From Aldrovandia affinis (lineage: Eukaryota > Chordata > Actinopteri > Notacanthiformes > Halosauridae): a stretch of 64,000 nucleotides of DNA. The stretch covers positions 558,001-622,000 of the forward strand of contig JAINUG010000055.1 in the NCBI GenBank assembly GCA_029706075.1. The letters are read 5' to 3'. Below the pieces are notes generated by a model that ran no database searches, was not told the origin of the DNA, and saw nothing but the letters and a program-made list of their open reading frames with translations. Both the position numbers and the translations under genes were made by a program. This document shows, piece by piece, positions 36,710 to 47,223 of this stretch; within the stretch, counting starts at the first letter, position 1, and each line of letters opens with the position of its first letter.

Positions 36710-37070
36710 ATAACGCCGAGCCGTTTCTTCCTGGCACCGTTTTTTAAAGAAATGGGAAGCGGTCCTCATTCCACAGCCCAGTGCCAGTCACTGATCATCG
36801 GGGCGCGTTAACGGCCTCTTCTTCCAGTGAGCGTCGCTTGGTGACAACGGCAGGGAGAGAGGGGGTGGACAGGGGAGGGGGCTATCAGTTACATCAAAGC
36901 CGAGCAAAAATAATAATGGATTCAAAGCCCGTGCCGGCGATGCCAACGCGCGGTTTTGATTATCAACACGCTGCCTCCATACCAACCACCCAATTCGCCG
37001 AGACAGCATGGCGAGAGAGTGCATAGGCAGTAGAGTTAACATCCCTCTCCTGCGGCTTGCTTATCGAGGA
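36710..37070. promoter_or_regulatory. CpG-rich patch, possible promoter or CpG island
   Basis: By hand count roughly 26 CpG dinucleotides occur in about 360 bp at near-balanced base composition. The observed/expected ratio is therefore close to one, against strong CpG depletion around it. Both strands carry open frames with ATGs (plus 36901-37026, minus 37042-36788) but neither has a convincing donor. It sits inside the large intron of the RhoGEF-like gene, so an internal promoter is conceivable. No TATA or initiator was identified. Confidence 0.35.
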
Positions 37071-37169
37071 TGCTACGACAGATTGCATATTACAGGGAAT
37101 TATTTCTGAGAGAAAAGATTGGGGATGATTTCTTTCACGGTTTGGTTCGCGTTGTTTTTCCAATGTGCA

Positions 37170-37217
<48 letters not shown>
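37170..37217. repeat. (CA)n microsatellite
   Basis: About 23 uninterrupted CA units. Confidence 0.95.
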
Positions 37218-37218
<1 letters not shown>

Positions 37219-37899
37219 CTGTATGTCGCTTTGGTTAAAAGCGTCTGCCAAATGACTAAACTGTAAACTGATCAAAACGAAAACTGACAAACACAAAACG
37301 GAGTGTTCAGGTAAACGCTTTTATACATACATTACGCATATGCTCTATTTTTAGAAATTCACCCTGCTCTGAGGGTATGTGTAGCAGCAATAAATATATT
37401 TTACCCCTATGGCCCACTCGATGACAAGTTGCCACCCAGCAGGACAAAGTAATGTCATGTCACATGCTTTTTGTTTACTGCCCTCAGCAATCTTTGTCGG
37501 CAAACCCCCAACAAAAACAAGTTCTTGTTCGATTTTAAGCCCATAAATATTTGTACTTTGAAAATGACATGCAACCTAAATCACATTTGCACCCAAAAAA
37601 ACGTATTTTCACCTGAGCAGGACTTTGGATGTACCCTTAAGACAATCGCAACTCTTAAAGACGACCAGTAGGTGGCGGAAGTGAACGTCCCACACAGTTC
37701 GTGTCTCCTGAGGAAAGGCCAGCCCCTGGCACTGCCGTCTCCAGCTGCAACCTTTGACCCTGACTGCTGTTCCCTTACAGCGCATGTATAGAAATGTTGT
37801 GTCCATGAGCTGCAGGCTTCATCATAAGCCAATTACATCATGCAGGCTCAAGCACTCTCCTCTCCTGATACAGCTCCCACGGTGTTGGGAATTAATATG

Positions 37900-37966
37900 T
37901 TACAGGTACGATGTGCAGCTGCTAACAATGATGTCTATTGCAGTGTTACTACACTGATATCTTTCT
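37900..37966 (+). repeat. L2 3'-UTR-like fragment
   Basis: GTTACAGGTACGATGTGCAG and then AATGATGTCTATTGCAGTG closely resemble GTTACAGGTATGATACACAG and AATGATGTCTATTGCTGTA of the L2 3' UTR at 59553-59612. It is a short remnant, or a retroposon sharing that module. Confidence 0.5.
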
Positions 37967-38526
37967 CACTCAACGGCTCAGCCAATCAAAGCCCCCACGT
38001 CGGCTTCCAGCAGAGCCATCATCTTTCTCCTTCCCTCCCTTTCGCTCTTTTTTCTCCTCTTTCTCTCTCTCTCACACTCGCAGAAACACAGACGTCATGA
38101 GCCGACAGCCACAGCTAGCAATCTCCAATCCTCTAGGAGATTACAGCTATAAAAGTATCAAAAAGCGGGGCCCCTGAACACGCTCTTAAGCCCCTTTTAA
38201 AAGCTGTGCTTAATGACAGGCTCATGAACCGCCGGGCTCCTTTTTCCTCTGCCACGAACGAGCCAGATGGGATCCTCCAGCAGATAGCGACAAGGAGCCC
38301 CTAAATCACAGACGATTCTCAAATATGATCTCTTCAACATCCCTGGCTTTAGATCATTGATAGTGGGATGCCTGGCATTTTGAGGCCTGCCGCTTAAGGT
38401 GGCTGTGTACCACATGTCCTGTTTATTTGTAATAAGTTGGGGCAGGTGCCCATGCACAGAAATCAAACAGTACAGATATCTCAGAGAAAACCCAAATCAT
38501 GACTGCTGTGGCGCATTACTATTTTC

Positions 38527-38887
38527 TTTCTAAAATAATTTTTTCCCCGTTTTTCTCCCAATTTAGTGGCCGATTATACCCTCTACTTCTTTCAATTTAC
38601 AAACTCGCCGTCCTCCCCCATGGAACAAGCTAATACCTCGAGGCACTGATCCACCTCCTCCGAGACTGGACTCGCCCAACTATGTTTACCAGGTCGCCTT
38701 ACCACTCCTCGACGAGCTCGTACCGGCTCTTCTTCCCCCCTCCCCCTGGGGCGAACAGCCAAAAGCTGCCCCCAATTGGGGTTCCCAGCCACAGCTGAAC
38801 TGGCGCAGTCAGGTTTTGAAATGGTGGCTGCAGTGGGCAGCTTGCATTCCGGGCAGAATGCTTAGACCGCTACGCTATCCGAGGCCC
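38527..38887 (-). mobile_element. tRNA-derived SINE, family C (reverse copy 2)
   Basis: Same layout as 30187-30533: the plus strand starts TTTTTCCCCGTTTTTCTCCC (inverse tail), passes CCCCAATTGGGG and ends at the inverse head GCTACGCTATCCGAGGCCC. The A-box and B-box regions are degraded (GGTTTTGAAATGG in place of GGTTTTGAACCG). Confidence 0.8.
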
Positions 38888-39224
38888 TGTTGTGGCGTAT
38901 TTAGAAGAAAAACCATCCATGATTCATACATCATTTATTTATTTATTTTTCTTGTCATTGTTTTCGAAAGCCTTATTTTTATTTAATTATTGATTGTAGT
39001 GTAATTTCAAAGGTTCCAAAGTAAATAAAATAAAATAAATCAAAACTGACTTTTTTCATGTACATCTCAACGGAGCAAAACAACATCATGCGCCAAACTC
39101 TTTGCACACTGAGTATCTTAACTAAAGTTCTTCTTTAGGCATCTAAACTGATCTGATCTTCATCGCTCACCACTATCTAGCTAATTTAATTGTTTTGCAT
39201 ATTGAAATTATTTTGTATAATGAC

Positions 39225-39425
39225 TGATTGACCATTATTGGGTTCCCCATCTTGAGTCAGGCTCTTCCTAAGGTTTCTACCTATTTGTTCCTACAAGGGA
39301 ATGTTTCCTTGCCACTGTCACCCTAGGCTGGCTTTTGTGTGGGTTCAAGCCAGGGTCTGTAGTAAAGCGTACTGTTACGAATGTTTTGTGAAATGTGCTG
39401 TAACAATAACATTTGATTTGAAATA
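39225..39425 (+). repeat. LINE 3'-UTR fragment
   Basis: CTTCCTAAGGTTTCTACCTA, CCTTGCCACTGTCACCCTAG and AACATTTGATTTGAAATAAA in order are the familiar 3' terminus of a fish LINE. No coding part remains. Confidence 0.65.
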
Positions 39426-39484
39426 AAAATGTGATTATTTAGAAAAGACTCCAACATCAAGTTGCTAACTTTGCGTTTCTGCAT

Positions 39485-40137
39485 GGGCCTGAAATGTAAG
39501 CCTGTGCCCGCGGCGTTCAGGCCCGAACCCTACCCGAGCTTTACAGCTGCTGCTAATTTAGTGTCCGAGTCCGAACCGAGCCTGAGATCAAAATATTTCC
39601 TATTTTAAAAGCCTTGAGAGGCCCATGTTTATTAGAATTGCATGCCTGCCTTTCTCGTTCTCTCTGCATGAATGCTTGTAGAGTTACATATAAATACACA
39701 CAGACACACACGGTATTGTCTGCACTGCACATTTCCAGTCAGCTCTGTGTCGGTATTAGCAATTAAATCATAATTGCCCCACATTGCAGACTTCCCCGAC
39801 GTATTGGTGAATTTTTTTTGAATTTTGAAGTTCTCCCTTGGCGACTTTTCGTTTGATTGGTGAAGTTGGCGATGCCCAAAGCTGTGCTAATGGTACACAT
39901 GGCATTGTGCGCACCAGCATGCCCTCATGTACCTACGAATCATGTGCACAGAAAGAGAGAATGGGAAAAGTAGTCTATGACAGCCTATCACTCAATGATG
40001 AGAGCCTGAATGCAGATGCAGCTGCCAATGTGTATGCAAGCATGCATAGCCTGATATTTACCTCATCAAAAACGAGACCCGAGCCCAATGTATTTATTAG
40101 AAAATGAGCCCGACCCCGGTCGGGTAGCAGACCTCTA
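39485..40137 (-). mobile_element. hAT-like element remnant (GGGTCGGG family)
   Basis: The right end inverse reads AGAGGTCTGCTACCCGACC, then GGGGTCGGGCTCA and GGGCTCGGGTCTCG. The left flank has GGCCCGAACCCTACCCGAGC and GTCCGAGTCCGAACCGAGCC. Such mirrored CCCGAGCC modules at both ends mark a dispersed fish DNA transposon. The interior has no recognisable transposase. Boundaries are approximate. Confidence 0.5.
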
Positions 40138-40328
40138 CTTTGCGTATAACCTGGCATATCACCTGGCCGTTATCTAGTCCAGGACTCTGTAATCATTCTC
40201 CCCCGTGAGACTCCCTCCAACGGATTTCCTTTAAAAGGCCCTTGCCTTTAAGTGACCTTCAGGGACCCAGAGTTGCTCAGGCTAAATTAGGATACAAGGT
40301 GACCAAAGAACAAAATCTATATATATAT

Positions 40329-40512
40329 ACACTACCGGTCAAAAGTTTTAGAACACCCCCATTTTCCAGTTTTCACTGAAATTTAAGCAGTTCAAGTCCA
40401 GTGGATAACCTGAAATGGTACAAAGGTAAGCGGTAAACTGCCAGAGGTTAAAAGAAAAAGTTTAGGTTACCAAAAACTGAAAAAGAATGTTAATGAGTTA
40501 TAAAAAAAGGCC
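40329..40512 (+). mobile_element. Tc1-like terminal repeat, solo/truncated
   Basis: ACACTACCGGTCAAAAGTTT, then AACCTGAAATGGTACAAAGG and AAACTGCCAGAGGTTAAA, is the same terminal repeat as the Tc1 copy at 62770. The matching right end and the transposase are missing. Confidence 0.8.
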
Positions 40513-41060
40513 CTCAGCGTGCACAAGCGTGACACACACTCACTCCCTCAAGGGGAGAAATGCCCGCACGCCTGCAAACCAGACACACACACACAGGAAC
40601 ACATACACACAAACACACAGATCACCAATCGCCAATCGCAAGACATAAATGTACACTTGCCAAATCGGAACCGCCCCCTGTCTTGCTGGCCCACTTCCTC
40701 CAGACCCTTTTTCATGCTGAATTTGATCCAGATCATGCTCCTGAACTGGGATTTGAGCTTCCTCCCATCTTCTTTCTTTCCCCTCTGTCTTCTTCCCTCC
40801 CTAAAGTTAGGATCGAAGTGCCAATTAAGGCAAACTTATATTTGGGGGTCGGGGATGGCAGGGTTTTGGCAAGGAGCCCGCGGCTGCTGACAAGCCGTTT
40901 GGTCTGCACCGCGCGCTGTTAACCAGCCTGCCTGCGACAGAGATCAAGTGGAGAGCAAGGGCTTAGAGTGTGGAAACAGGGCCAGAGCACTTCCCTGATA
41001 GTGGTGTGTACTGCCCCCTAGGTGTTAAGCAGAGTATTGCACCCACACCCACCCTGCCAT

Positions 41061-41257
41061 GTATTCAATCAACATTTGCCCTTAACTTATTTTTCTTCCA
41101 TAACTTTATGAAAAATAAAATAAAATAAAACTCAACCTTAATTGTTTTGTTTTTCTTCACGAATGCAAGTTTGGCAAGTTTAACTCTAAGCGATGAAAAA
41201 CTAATGCTTAGCATTTAATTGTTAGTCAAAGTTAAGCACAAATGTTGATTGAATCCA
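41061..41257. mobile_element. MITE with GATTCAATCAACATTTG ends
   Basis: The left end GTATTCAATCAACATTTGCC and the inverse right end GGATTCAATCAACATTTGTG form terminal inverted repeats, both followed by CTTAACT. About 197 bp, AT-rich. A fragment of the same family (GGATTCAATCAACAGTCCTT) lies at about 8215-8252. Confidence 0.65.
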
Positions 41258-41537
41258 GGCCCCAGTTTCTGTTGTTTTACGCAATGTAGTATTACCTTGC
41301 TTAACCAGAGAAAATGTTCAAGCCGATCCGCTTGTCATAGCCTTTCGTTCCACTACTACAAACCAAAATGGATTTTGCTTTACTGGACCAATTTAGTCTT
41401 TTGTCCCCACAATCCCCACTTAAAAATAACTGTTTCCATGGCAGCTGTGCCAAGCAGAGAGCTGTAGATTCAATGCACTACAAAAGGGAAGTTGGGAGAT
41501 CAAATTCCCATTGCCACCAGAGCTGGAGCCAATCCAG

Positions 41538-41752
41538 GTTTAGACCAGGGCTCTTTAACCCTGGTCCTGGATTGCTACATGGTCTGCTGGTTTTTGTTGT
41601 TACTTACTTTAATTGATCAATTAAAGCGGTTTATTGCAGTTACCTCAGCTCGTTTCTTCGATCTGAGCTGGAAGATAATTTTAAGTTGAAAACGAAAAGC
41701 CAGTACACCCTGCAGCCCTCCTGGAACAGGGTTGAGGAGCCCTGCTTCAGAC
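41538..41752. mobile_element. hAT-type MITE, CCCTGGTCCTGG family
   Basis: Element 41546-41744: left CAGGGCTCTTTAACCCTGG, inverse right CAGGGCTCCTCAACCCTG. Flanks GTTTAGAC and CTTCAGAC agree at 6 of 8 positions, consistent with a decayed hAT duplication. Copies of the same family lie at 51539-51745 and, partially, at 60255-60352. Confidence 0.7.
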
Positions 41753-42809
41753 AGACATATGCACTGACAAACAATGTTGAGGGGAATTGGTGAAAACATT
41801 CATAAAAGATCTGCATTCAGTGTTTTTTTGTTAAGATAAGGCCAAAGATGCAAGCGTTCCAGCATTCTGCATTCATCAGTGACATGGTGTTGTATGCTGA
41901 TGCTTTTTAGGCACAGGTGTATAGTTCATTATAGAGTGGCTAATGACCAGCATCTATACTGTCACATAGGTACAGTAGATGGTACTTAACTGAGGGGGGG
42001 GCAAGACACCCCTAGACATGCACACGGATCGTGGAAGCATTCAAGATGTAGACGGACCAAACCAAGAAAACAAGCTGGGGGAGTTCCATAACCTTCTCCT
42101 TTCTCGTCTACTTCCACACTGCTGTCACCCCTGCATCCCTTGCTCCTGCGCTCCCGACGAGCCTTGCGGCGTGTCCTCCTTAAGTCCCGCACTCCGCCAT
42201 GGACCACCATGAACCCGAGACTGGATCTGGAACCTGTCAGGACTCCCGTATTTTCCCTTTCTCAAAACCAGGGATCAAAGACTTATTTTCACTTTGCTTT
42301 TCATCATGAGAGACTCTGGCTCTGTGTGCCCAATGGGAGTCCTCTCTTTGAGGTGCAGAAAACCCACTCCTACATCGCTTTGATGAATGCAAGGCCAGCC
42401 TAAGTTTGTTTTCTTCGACCGCAGAAAGACAAAACCCCCCTCCCACCCACCCAACAACAATTGTGAAGACAAAACCTTCAAATGTTCGGTCAGTGTTGTT
42501 GGCTATTTGGAAAAAAGTCAGTGAACCAAAACAGAAGAACAGAAGGCTCCAAGAAATTTGGCCTGGATGACATAACAAAGGTATAGGCAGTTAAGTCTGA
42601 ACATTTCCAGACAACTCAAAAATATCCAGAGACATTGTAGGTATGCATATTTCCTATTTTTATGGCAAGATGTCAAACCGCTTTTGCTCACACGAAGTAA
42701 CAGGGGGTGTTAACCATTTTCTTAATTCCAATACAAATTTCGTTCCAGCCAAGCTTTTTACAATAATGGCCAACTGAACAATTTAAGACTTTATACAATG
42801 TGAAATTGT

Positions 42810-42945
42810 CTTTTATTGTCTTTTACTGTAAATACTGTGTACTGTTGCCCTTTTGCACTTTTTCGTTGAGCATTGCCACTTTTCATTTCACAGCACACCC
42901 CGTGTGTGTATGTGACAAATAAAAATCTTGAATCTTGAATCTTAA
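42810..42945 (+). repeat. Retroposon 3' end with (TTGAATC)n tail
   Basis: TTTGCACTTTTTCGTTGAGC, then GTATGTGACAAATAAAAATC and three CTTGAATC units. The repeated terminal heptamer is typical of a non-LTR retrotransposon 3' tail. No coding part. Confidence 0.55.
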
Positions 42946-43059
42946 CCAAAATACACTTTTAAAGCAATTATAATTTTACAAACAATCAAAGGCACTCACA
43001 CCGTTAAGGGAAAATAGATATAAATAAATAAATAAACAACTGATTCCCCTAAACATATT

Positions 43060-43727
43060 CAGGTAACTGCCAAAATACCGAATGGTTTGATGAGCATGTA
43101 AACAATGTAAACCATATGCCATGACTGTCTCAGTCACCAGATCTCAACTCAATTGTGTCACGGTTTTACCTCGTTCGGCCTCTGAAGGGCACGTGGTCAT
43201 GTGATGGTCTTTTCCTCTTTCTTCTGAAAGGAATCGTTGTCATTTCTGCCGCCCTTATATGGTTTTGTGTCGGTGGGTTCTCTGATCGCTCTCAGCTGAG
43301 AGCAATCAGTATTAATCCCGTCTCCTACTTAAGGTCTCTTCTTCCCTCACTCAAACGCTTCTGTGTAAACTCATTGTTATGCTCTAGCCGGTATTCTGAA
43401 CAAAGGTTTAGCTTGACCACTCTGTGGTTTATCTTATTAAAAAGAAAAATAACAAACTTATTTATCTTAAAATGAAGGTTTAGCTTCACCACTCTGTGGT
43501 GGCCTTTTAGGGAGATTAATCGTCTCCAGGTAAAGGGTTTTAAGCTCACCACTTCGGTGGTTTCCTTTAAGAAGTTATTTTTTGTTTGTTGGGGCTAATG
43601 TCTCTTGGAAAATTGGTGTTGTATCCCTCCAATAGAGTTCTTGACACTTGTAGAATCGCACTGAAGCTGTTCTGGCAGCTCGTGGTGGCCCAACGCTATT
43701 TGTTTCCTTTATTTTGGCAGTCACCTG
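43060..43727 (+). pseudogene. Tc1-like transposase remnant with replaced interior
   Basis: The left part holds a terminal repeat start, CAGGTAACTGCCAAAATA, joined directly to C-terminal transposase codons (EWFDEHVNNVNHM...LSQSPDLNSI). The right part (43606-43727) holds PPIEFLTLVES-type codons and the inverse of the same terminal repeat (TTGGCAGTCACCTGTA). About 450 bp of unrelated DNA (43156-43605) sits between them. PDLNPIE is the Tc1 C-terminal signature that carries the catalytic Glu; here Pro is replaced by Ser. The copy is non-functional. Confidence 0.75.
43156..43605. repeat. Unclassified insert with three degenerate about 50-bp repeats
   Basis: Starts TGTCACGGTTTTACC. It contains three spaced copies of a (A)AAGGTTTAGCTT(G/C)ACCACT(C)TGTGGT-like module at about 43403, 43475 and 43534. 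A solo LTR is possible given the TGTCACGG start, but no matching CA-ending terminus or clean target duplication was found. Confidence 0.35.
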
Positions 43728-45594
43728 TAAGTCAAAGGAACATTTTCAAAATCTCCCATTACATTCTTCTGTCAGTTTCAAACCCAGAACAACTGATCAA
43801 AAGCAATAAATGTAGGTACCCCGCCATTCACACTGAGAAATGCATAACTTCCTGACGCCAGACACTGCCCCAGAGTTCCTTATAAACTTACACATCTCTT
43901 GTTGCAACAAACACCTACGGAATGCCAGGTAACAACAATAAGTCCACCCTCACCTCTCCCACGCAATTACAGCTCCCACTAGTGCAAAAGTATCATATTT
44001 CACATAGCCTCACGCACATACAGTATAGCCATCCTTATGGACGGAACTTCACAAAGCTAGACGTCGGAGTACATTCTCTAAATACTACATAATTTCACGC
44101 TGCAAAATAAATGTATCAGAAACATGGCAGAAAAGGATGATACCTTTCGTATAACACCGAACATGGCTATGGAAGTACTATATTATTTAAAAAGTAGGTT
44201 GGTTGTGATGGAAAAGTTGTCATATTTGGTGCCGTCTGAAACAGTGTCTAAAAAGCATGCCTGTTCAAGTTGTATTTTTGGAGATACAAGGTTTGCCTAC
44301 TATATTGTATGCGAGTTTGTGTGTGTGTGCGCACGTGTGTGTGTTTAACTATAACTACAATAACTATGACTACTATAAATTGTTCGCTAGTGTTCACACC
44401 AGAATGTTTTATCATTGTACACAGCATGTGTGCTGTAAATCAGCACACACGCTTCCCATGGGTACAGACAGTGCACAGCAGTAATTAGTGAGACATGCTT
44501 CGACATTGTATGCTAAAAATTGTTCTGAGAGTTGATGTCAGTCATTATCGATTGAGCGCTTTCATACATTTCAATTGGAACTAATTGTATAGTTATCATT
44601 CCTGGTGAAAGCCGGACCTTTAACCTGGCTACAGCCTGAAGGGAAATAAAGTGCAAGTGAGAATTCCTCTATAAAGGGTTGCCAGAGATGAGACAATCCC
44701 CCAAGGTAGTATAATTTTAGAACATTGCTCAAATGTTGATTTTCTTCCACTGAAATAATATGAAATTACCCATGTCTCCAATATTTATGTTGGGGAACAA
44801 AAGAGTTTGTCAGAGCCATTGAAGCAGCAGGCACCATTTTAGATTTAACATAAACGGCCCTTTTAAGGTCATAGCAGGCAAAGTCTGGGGGTCCTGGGGG
44901 AGGTCCAACTGTACAGTAAAAGAGGGGGGGGGGGGAGGGTGAGCTAAGGAGCGACCAGTTTAGGTTGATTTCAAGAACAGAGCCTGTTGGCTGACGTGAC
45001 CGGCAATGACCAAATGACAAGGTTTATGAATGCTTATGGCGTTTTATGAAGCTGTTGAAGCTTTCAAGCAAAAGTGGAGTAAACTGACTCATATCCTGGA
45101 TGATAACCAGGTGTTGGATCCAACTGAGGAACCTCCCCCACATTTAAAACAACAGAGAACAAAAAAAAGTATTTTGACACAACCGCCACTATGGCCCTCA
45201 AGCTTGCTGAGTGATGTCATCGGAGCCAATGTGTTCTTAATGTGTGGAGTAGAGAAGGCTTGAGGGGATCTGCCATTTGAATTCCAGTGGAAGTGCCCAA
45301 AATGGAAATTAAGTCACTTCAAAAATAGATAACATTACCCAAGGTAAGGCAAAGTTAGTGGCACAGCAAACCTATCACCCTTAAGCAGAACAACCAGAGA
45401 GGGAGATGAGCAGCAACCCCTAACAGACGGGTTTAGGAAAACATTAATTGCTTCCCAGAGGAAGCAAAAGGCCTCCTTATAAGCACTGAGTTAAAAGTAG
45501 AGGCCGAACGATACATCGGTCTCACCGATATTCAGCTCCTTTACAGCTGGAAAAGCGTTAAAAATGTTAAACTATAGATTGGTCTCCTTCTACA

Positions 45595-45812
45595 ATCTAT
45601 GGCAGGGGTGTCAAACTCATTCCATCGAGGGCCGAGTGTATGCAGGTTTTTGTTGCAACCAGTGCACTACACCAGGTGACTTCAATTAGTTTCCCTCCCT
45701 GGTTGAAGAAGTGAGCTAATTAGTGAAATCACCTGGTGTAGTGCGTTGGTTGCAACAAAACCTGCATACACTCGGCCCTCGATGGAATGAGTTTGACACC
45801 CCTGATCTATGG
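45595..45812. mobile_element. Palindromic hAT-type MITE with perfect 8-bp target duplication
   Basis: Element 45603-45804 (202 bp) begins CAGGGGTGTCAAACTCATTC and ends with its exact inverse. The two arms are near-identical for about 85 bp (through CACTACACCAGGTGA) around a short centre. ATCTATGG flanks both sides (45595-45602, 45805-45812). As DNA or RNA it would fold into one hairpin. Confidence 0.92.
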
Positions 45813-46009
45813 GATATACCTATGGGAATGTTGTCATATTTAGAAAATTTGATTAAAACAGAAGTGATTTAAATACTGTACATTTCTATGGCGAAATATT
45901 GTCCGATATATTACCAATTTCGCAGACTAGGACTCTCCAAAATCAGTATGGGCATCGGACGTAAAATGGCGAGGGCTCTATTTAAATGGCATCAGTAGGT
46001 ATGGTAATG

Positions 46010-46140
46010 GTGTTCCTGGCACTTTGCGGTTTGGTGTTGCATAATCGGCCATAGCATTGCCCAGGTAGGGAGGGTTGAAGTCCCCTCTTCATCACGCATC
46101 AGCGACTTCTCTGGTCTATCAGATGCCTGATGTGAGAATT
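46010..46140 (+). mobile_element. tRNA-derived SINE family A fragment
   Basis: TGTTGCATAATCGGCCATAG and CATTGCCCAGGTAGGGAGGG parallel the body of the 1104-1570 copy, followed by CATCAGCGACTTCTC. Degraded and truncated at the 5' side, interrupted at 46141 by another SINE. Confidence 0.55.
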
Positions 46141-46504
46141 CATCCATCCATCCATTATCTAAGCCGCTTATTCCTGGTCAGGGTCGCGGGGGGGGGCTGG
46201 AGCCTATCCCAGCATGCGTTCCGGGCGAGAGGCAGGAATACACCCTGGACAGGTCGCCAATCCATCGCAGGGCACACACACCATTCACTCACACACTCAT
46301 ACCTACGGGAAATTTAGACTCTCCAATTAGCCTAACGTGCATGTCTTTGGACTGTGGGAAGAAACCGGAGTACCCGGAGGAAACCCACGCGGACACAGGG
46401 AGAACATGCAAACTCCGCATAGAAAGGCCCCCGGCCTGGATTCGAACCCGAGACCTTCTTGCTGTGAGGCGACAGCGCTATCCACTGCACCACCGTGCCG
46501 CCTG
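46141..46504 (-). mobile_element. tRNA-derived SINE with CATCCATCCAT tail and 12-bp target duplication
   Basis: On the minus strand: head GGCGGCACGGTGGTGCAGTGG, B box GGGTTCGAATCCAGG, a conserved body (GTTTGCATGTTCTCCCTGTG, GGGTTTCCTCCGGGTACTCC) and a GGATGGATGGATG tail. GATGTGAGAATT flanks it exactly at 46129-46140 and 46505-46516, so both ends are defined and the insertion is relatively recent. Confidence 0.92.
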
Positions 46505-47223
46505 GATGTGAGAATTGTATTTTACATTTTACCACGTCTGTTTTTGTACAGCTAATTTCATGCTATTCTAATGTTTTATTTGAAGTACTTGGAGGGAGGG
46601 AGGTGGCTCACCAGTAAACCATTCAAAAGCTCTCGACTCAAACTCTACATTCTACTTTCATTTCAGATCCATTAGAGTTGGCTGCTGGCTCTGCAGCTTC
46701 AGTTCAACCCCGAGAAAAGAAAACATTACAGAAAGCCATGGCCTACCTGGACACAGTCGTCCATGACAATCCTCTGTTATGATATAAGAATTATGCCTTT
46801 AATGACTCAAGCAATTACAAAAATAACAGGCTCCTGGAATGAAGTAAAGATCTCGGTGGGAGGCAAACCGAGAGGGAGGAAAATGGACAGAAATTAGTCA
46901 GATAGGAGAGTTGATCAAGTTGAAAGGAGAATGTGAGTCTGTGAACGAGAGGAGGGGGGGTAAGTTTAACTTGTGCACGAGGCGGAGGCTCCTTGAGAAT
47001 TAGCGAGTGTTATGACATGACTGTCTCATGACTGCAGCTGAAGCCACCAGAATAATCTTTAACAGATGGGCGATACCCTCTCCCTCCCACGGTCCTTACA
47101 GAGACAGAGTCACTGTAAGGAGACTCTGTGTGAATCCACAGATAACAGCACCAGGAAATGTGCCAGAATTCTATCCTTCAGACTGGTTCCATACGCACAT
47201 GTTCAACTACTTCAAAATTCCCA

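Noticed and set aside
43156..43605. Definite solo LTR call
   Set aside because: The TGTCACGG start is suggestive, but there is no CA terminus, no clean 4-6 bp duplication and no second LTR, so it was left as unclassified.
44766..44908. Minus-strand open frame (GPPPGPPDFACYDLKRAVYV...HKYWRHG, stop) after a pyrimidine tract, phase-compatible with the 48248-48110 donor, as an alternative last exon
   Set aside because: The acceptor tract is a C-run simple repeat, the peptide is unfamiliar, and the sequence has the feel of a dispersed repeat. Without transcript data it is not callable.
47037..47115. Plus-strand segment with CTGCAG acceptor-like start and GTAAGG donor-like end (EATRIIFNRWAIPSP...)
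   Set aside because: Weak pyrimidine tract, unfamiliar peptide, opposite strand to the supported gene, and no partner exon.
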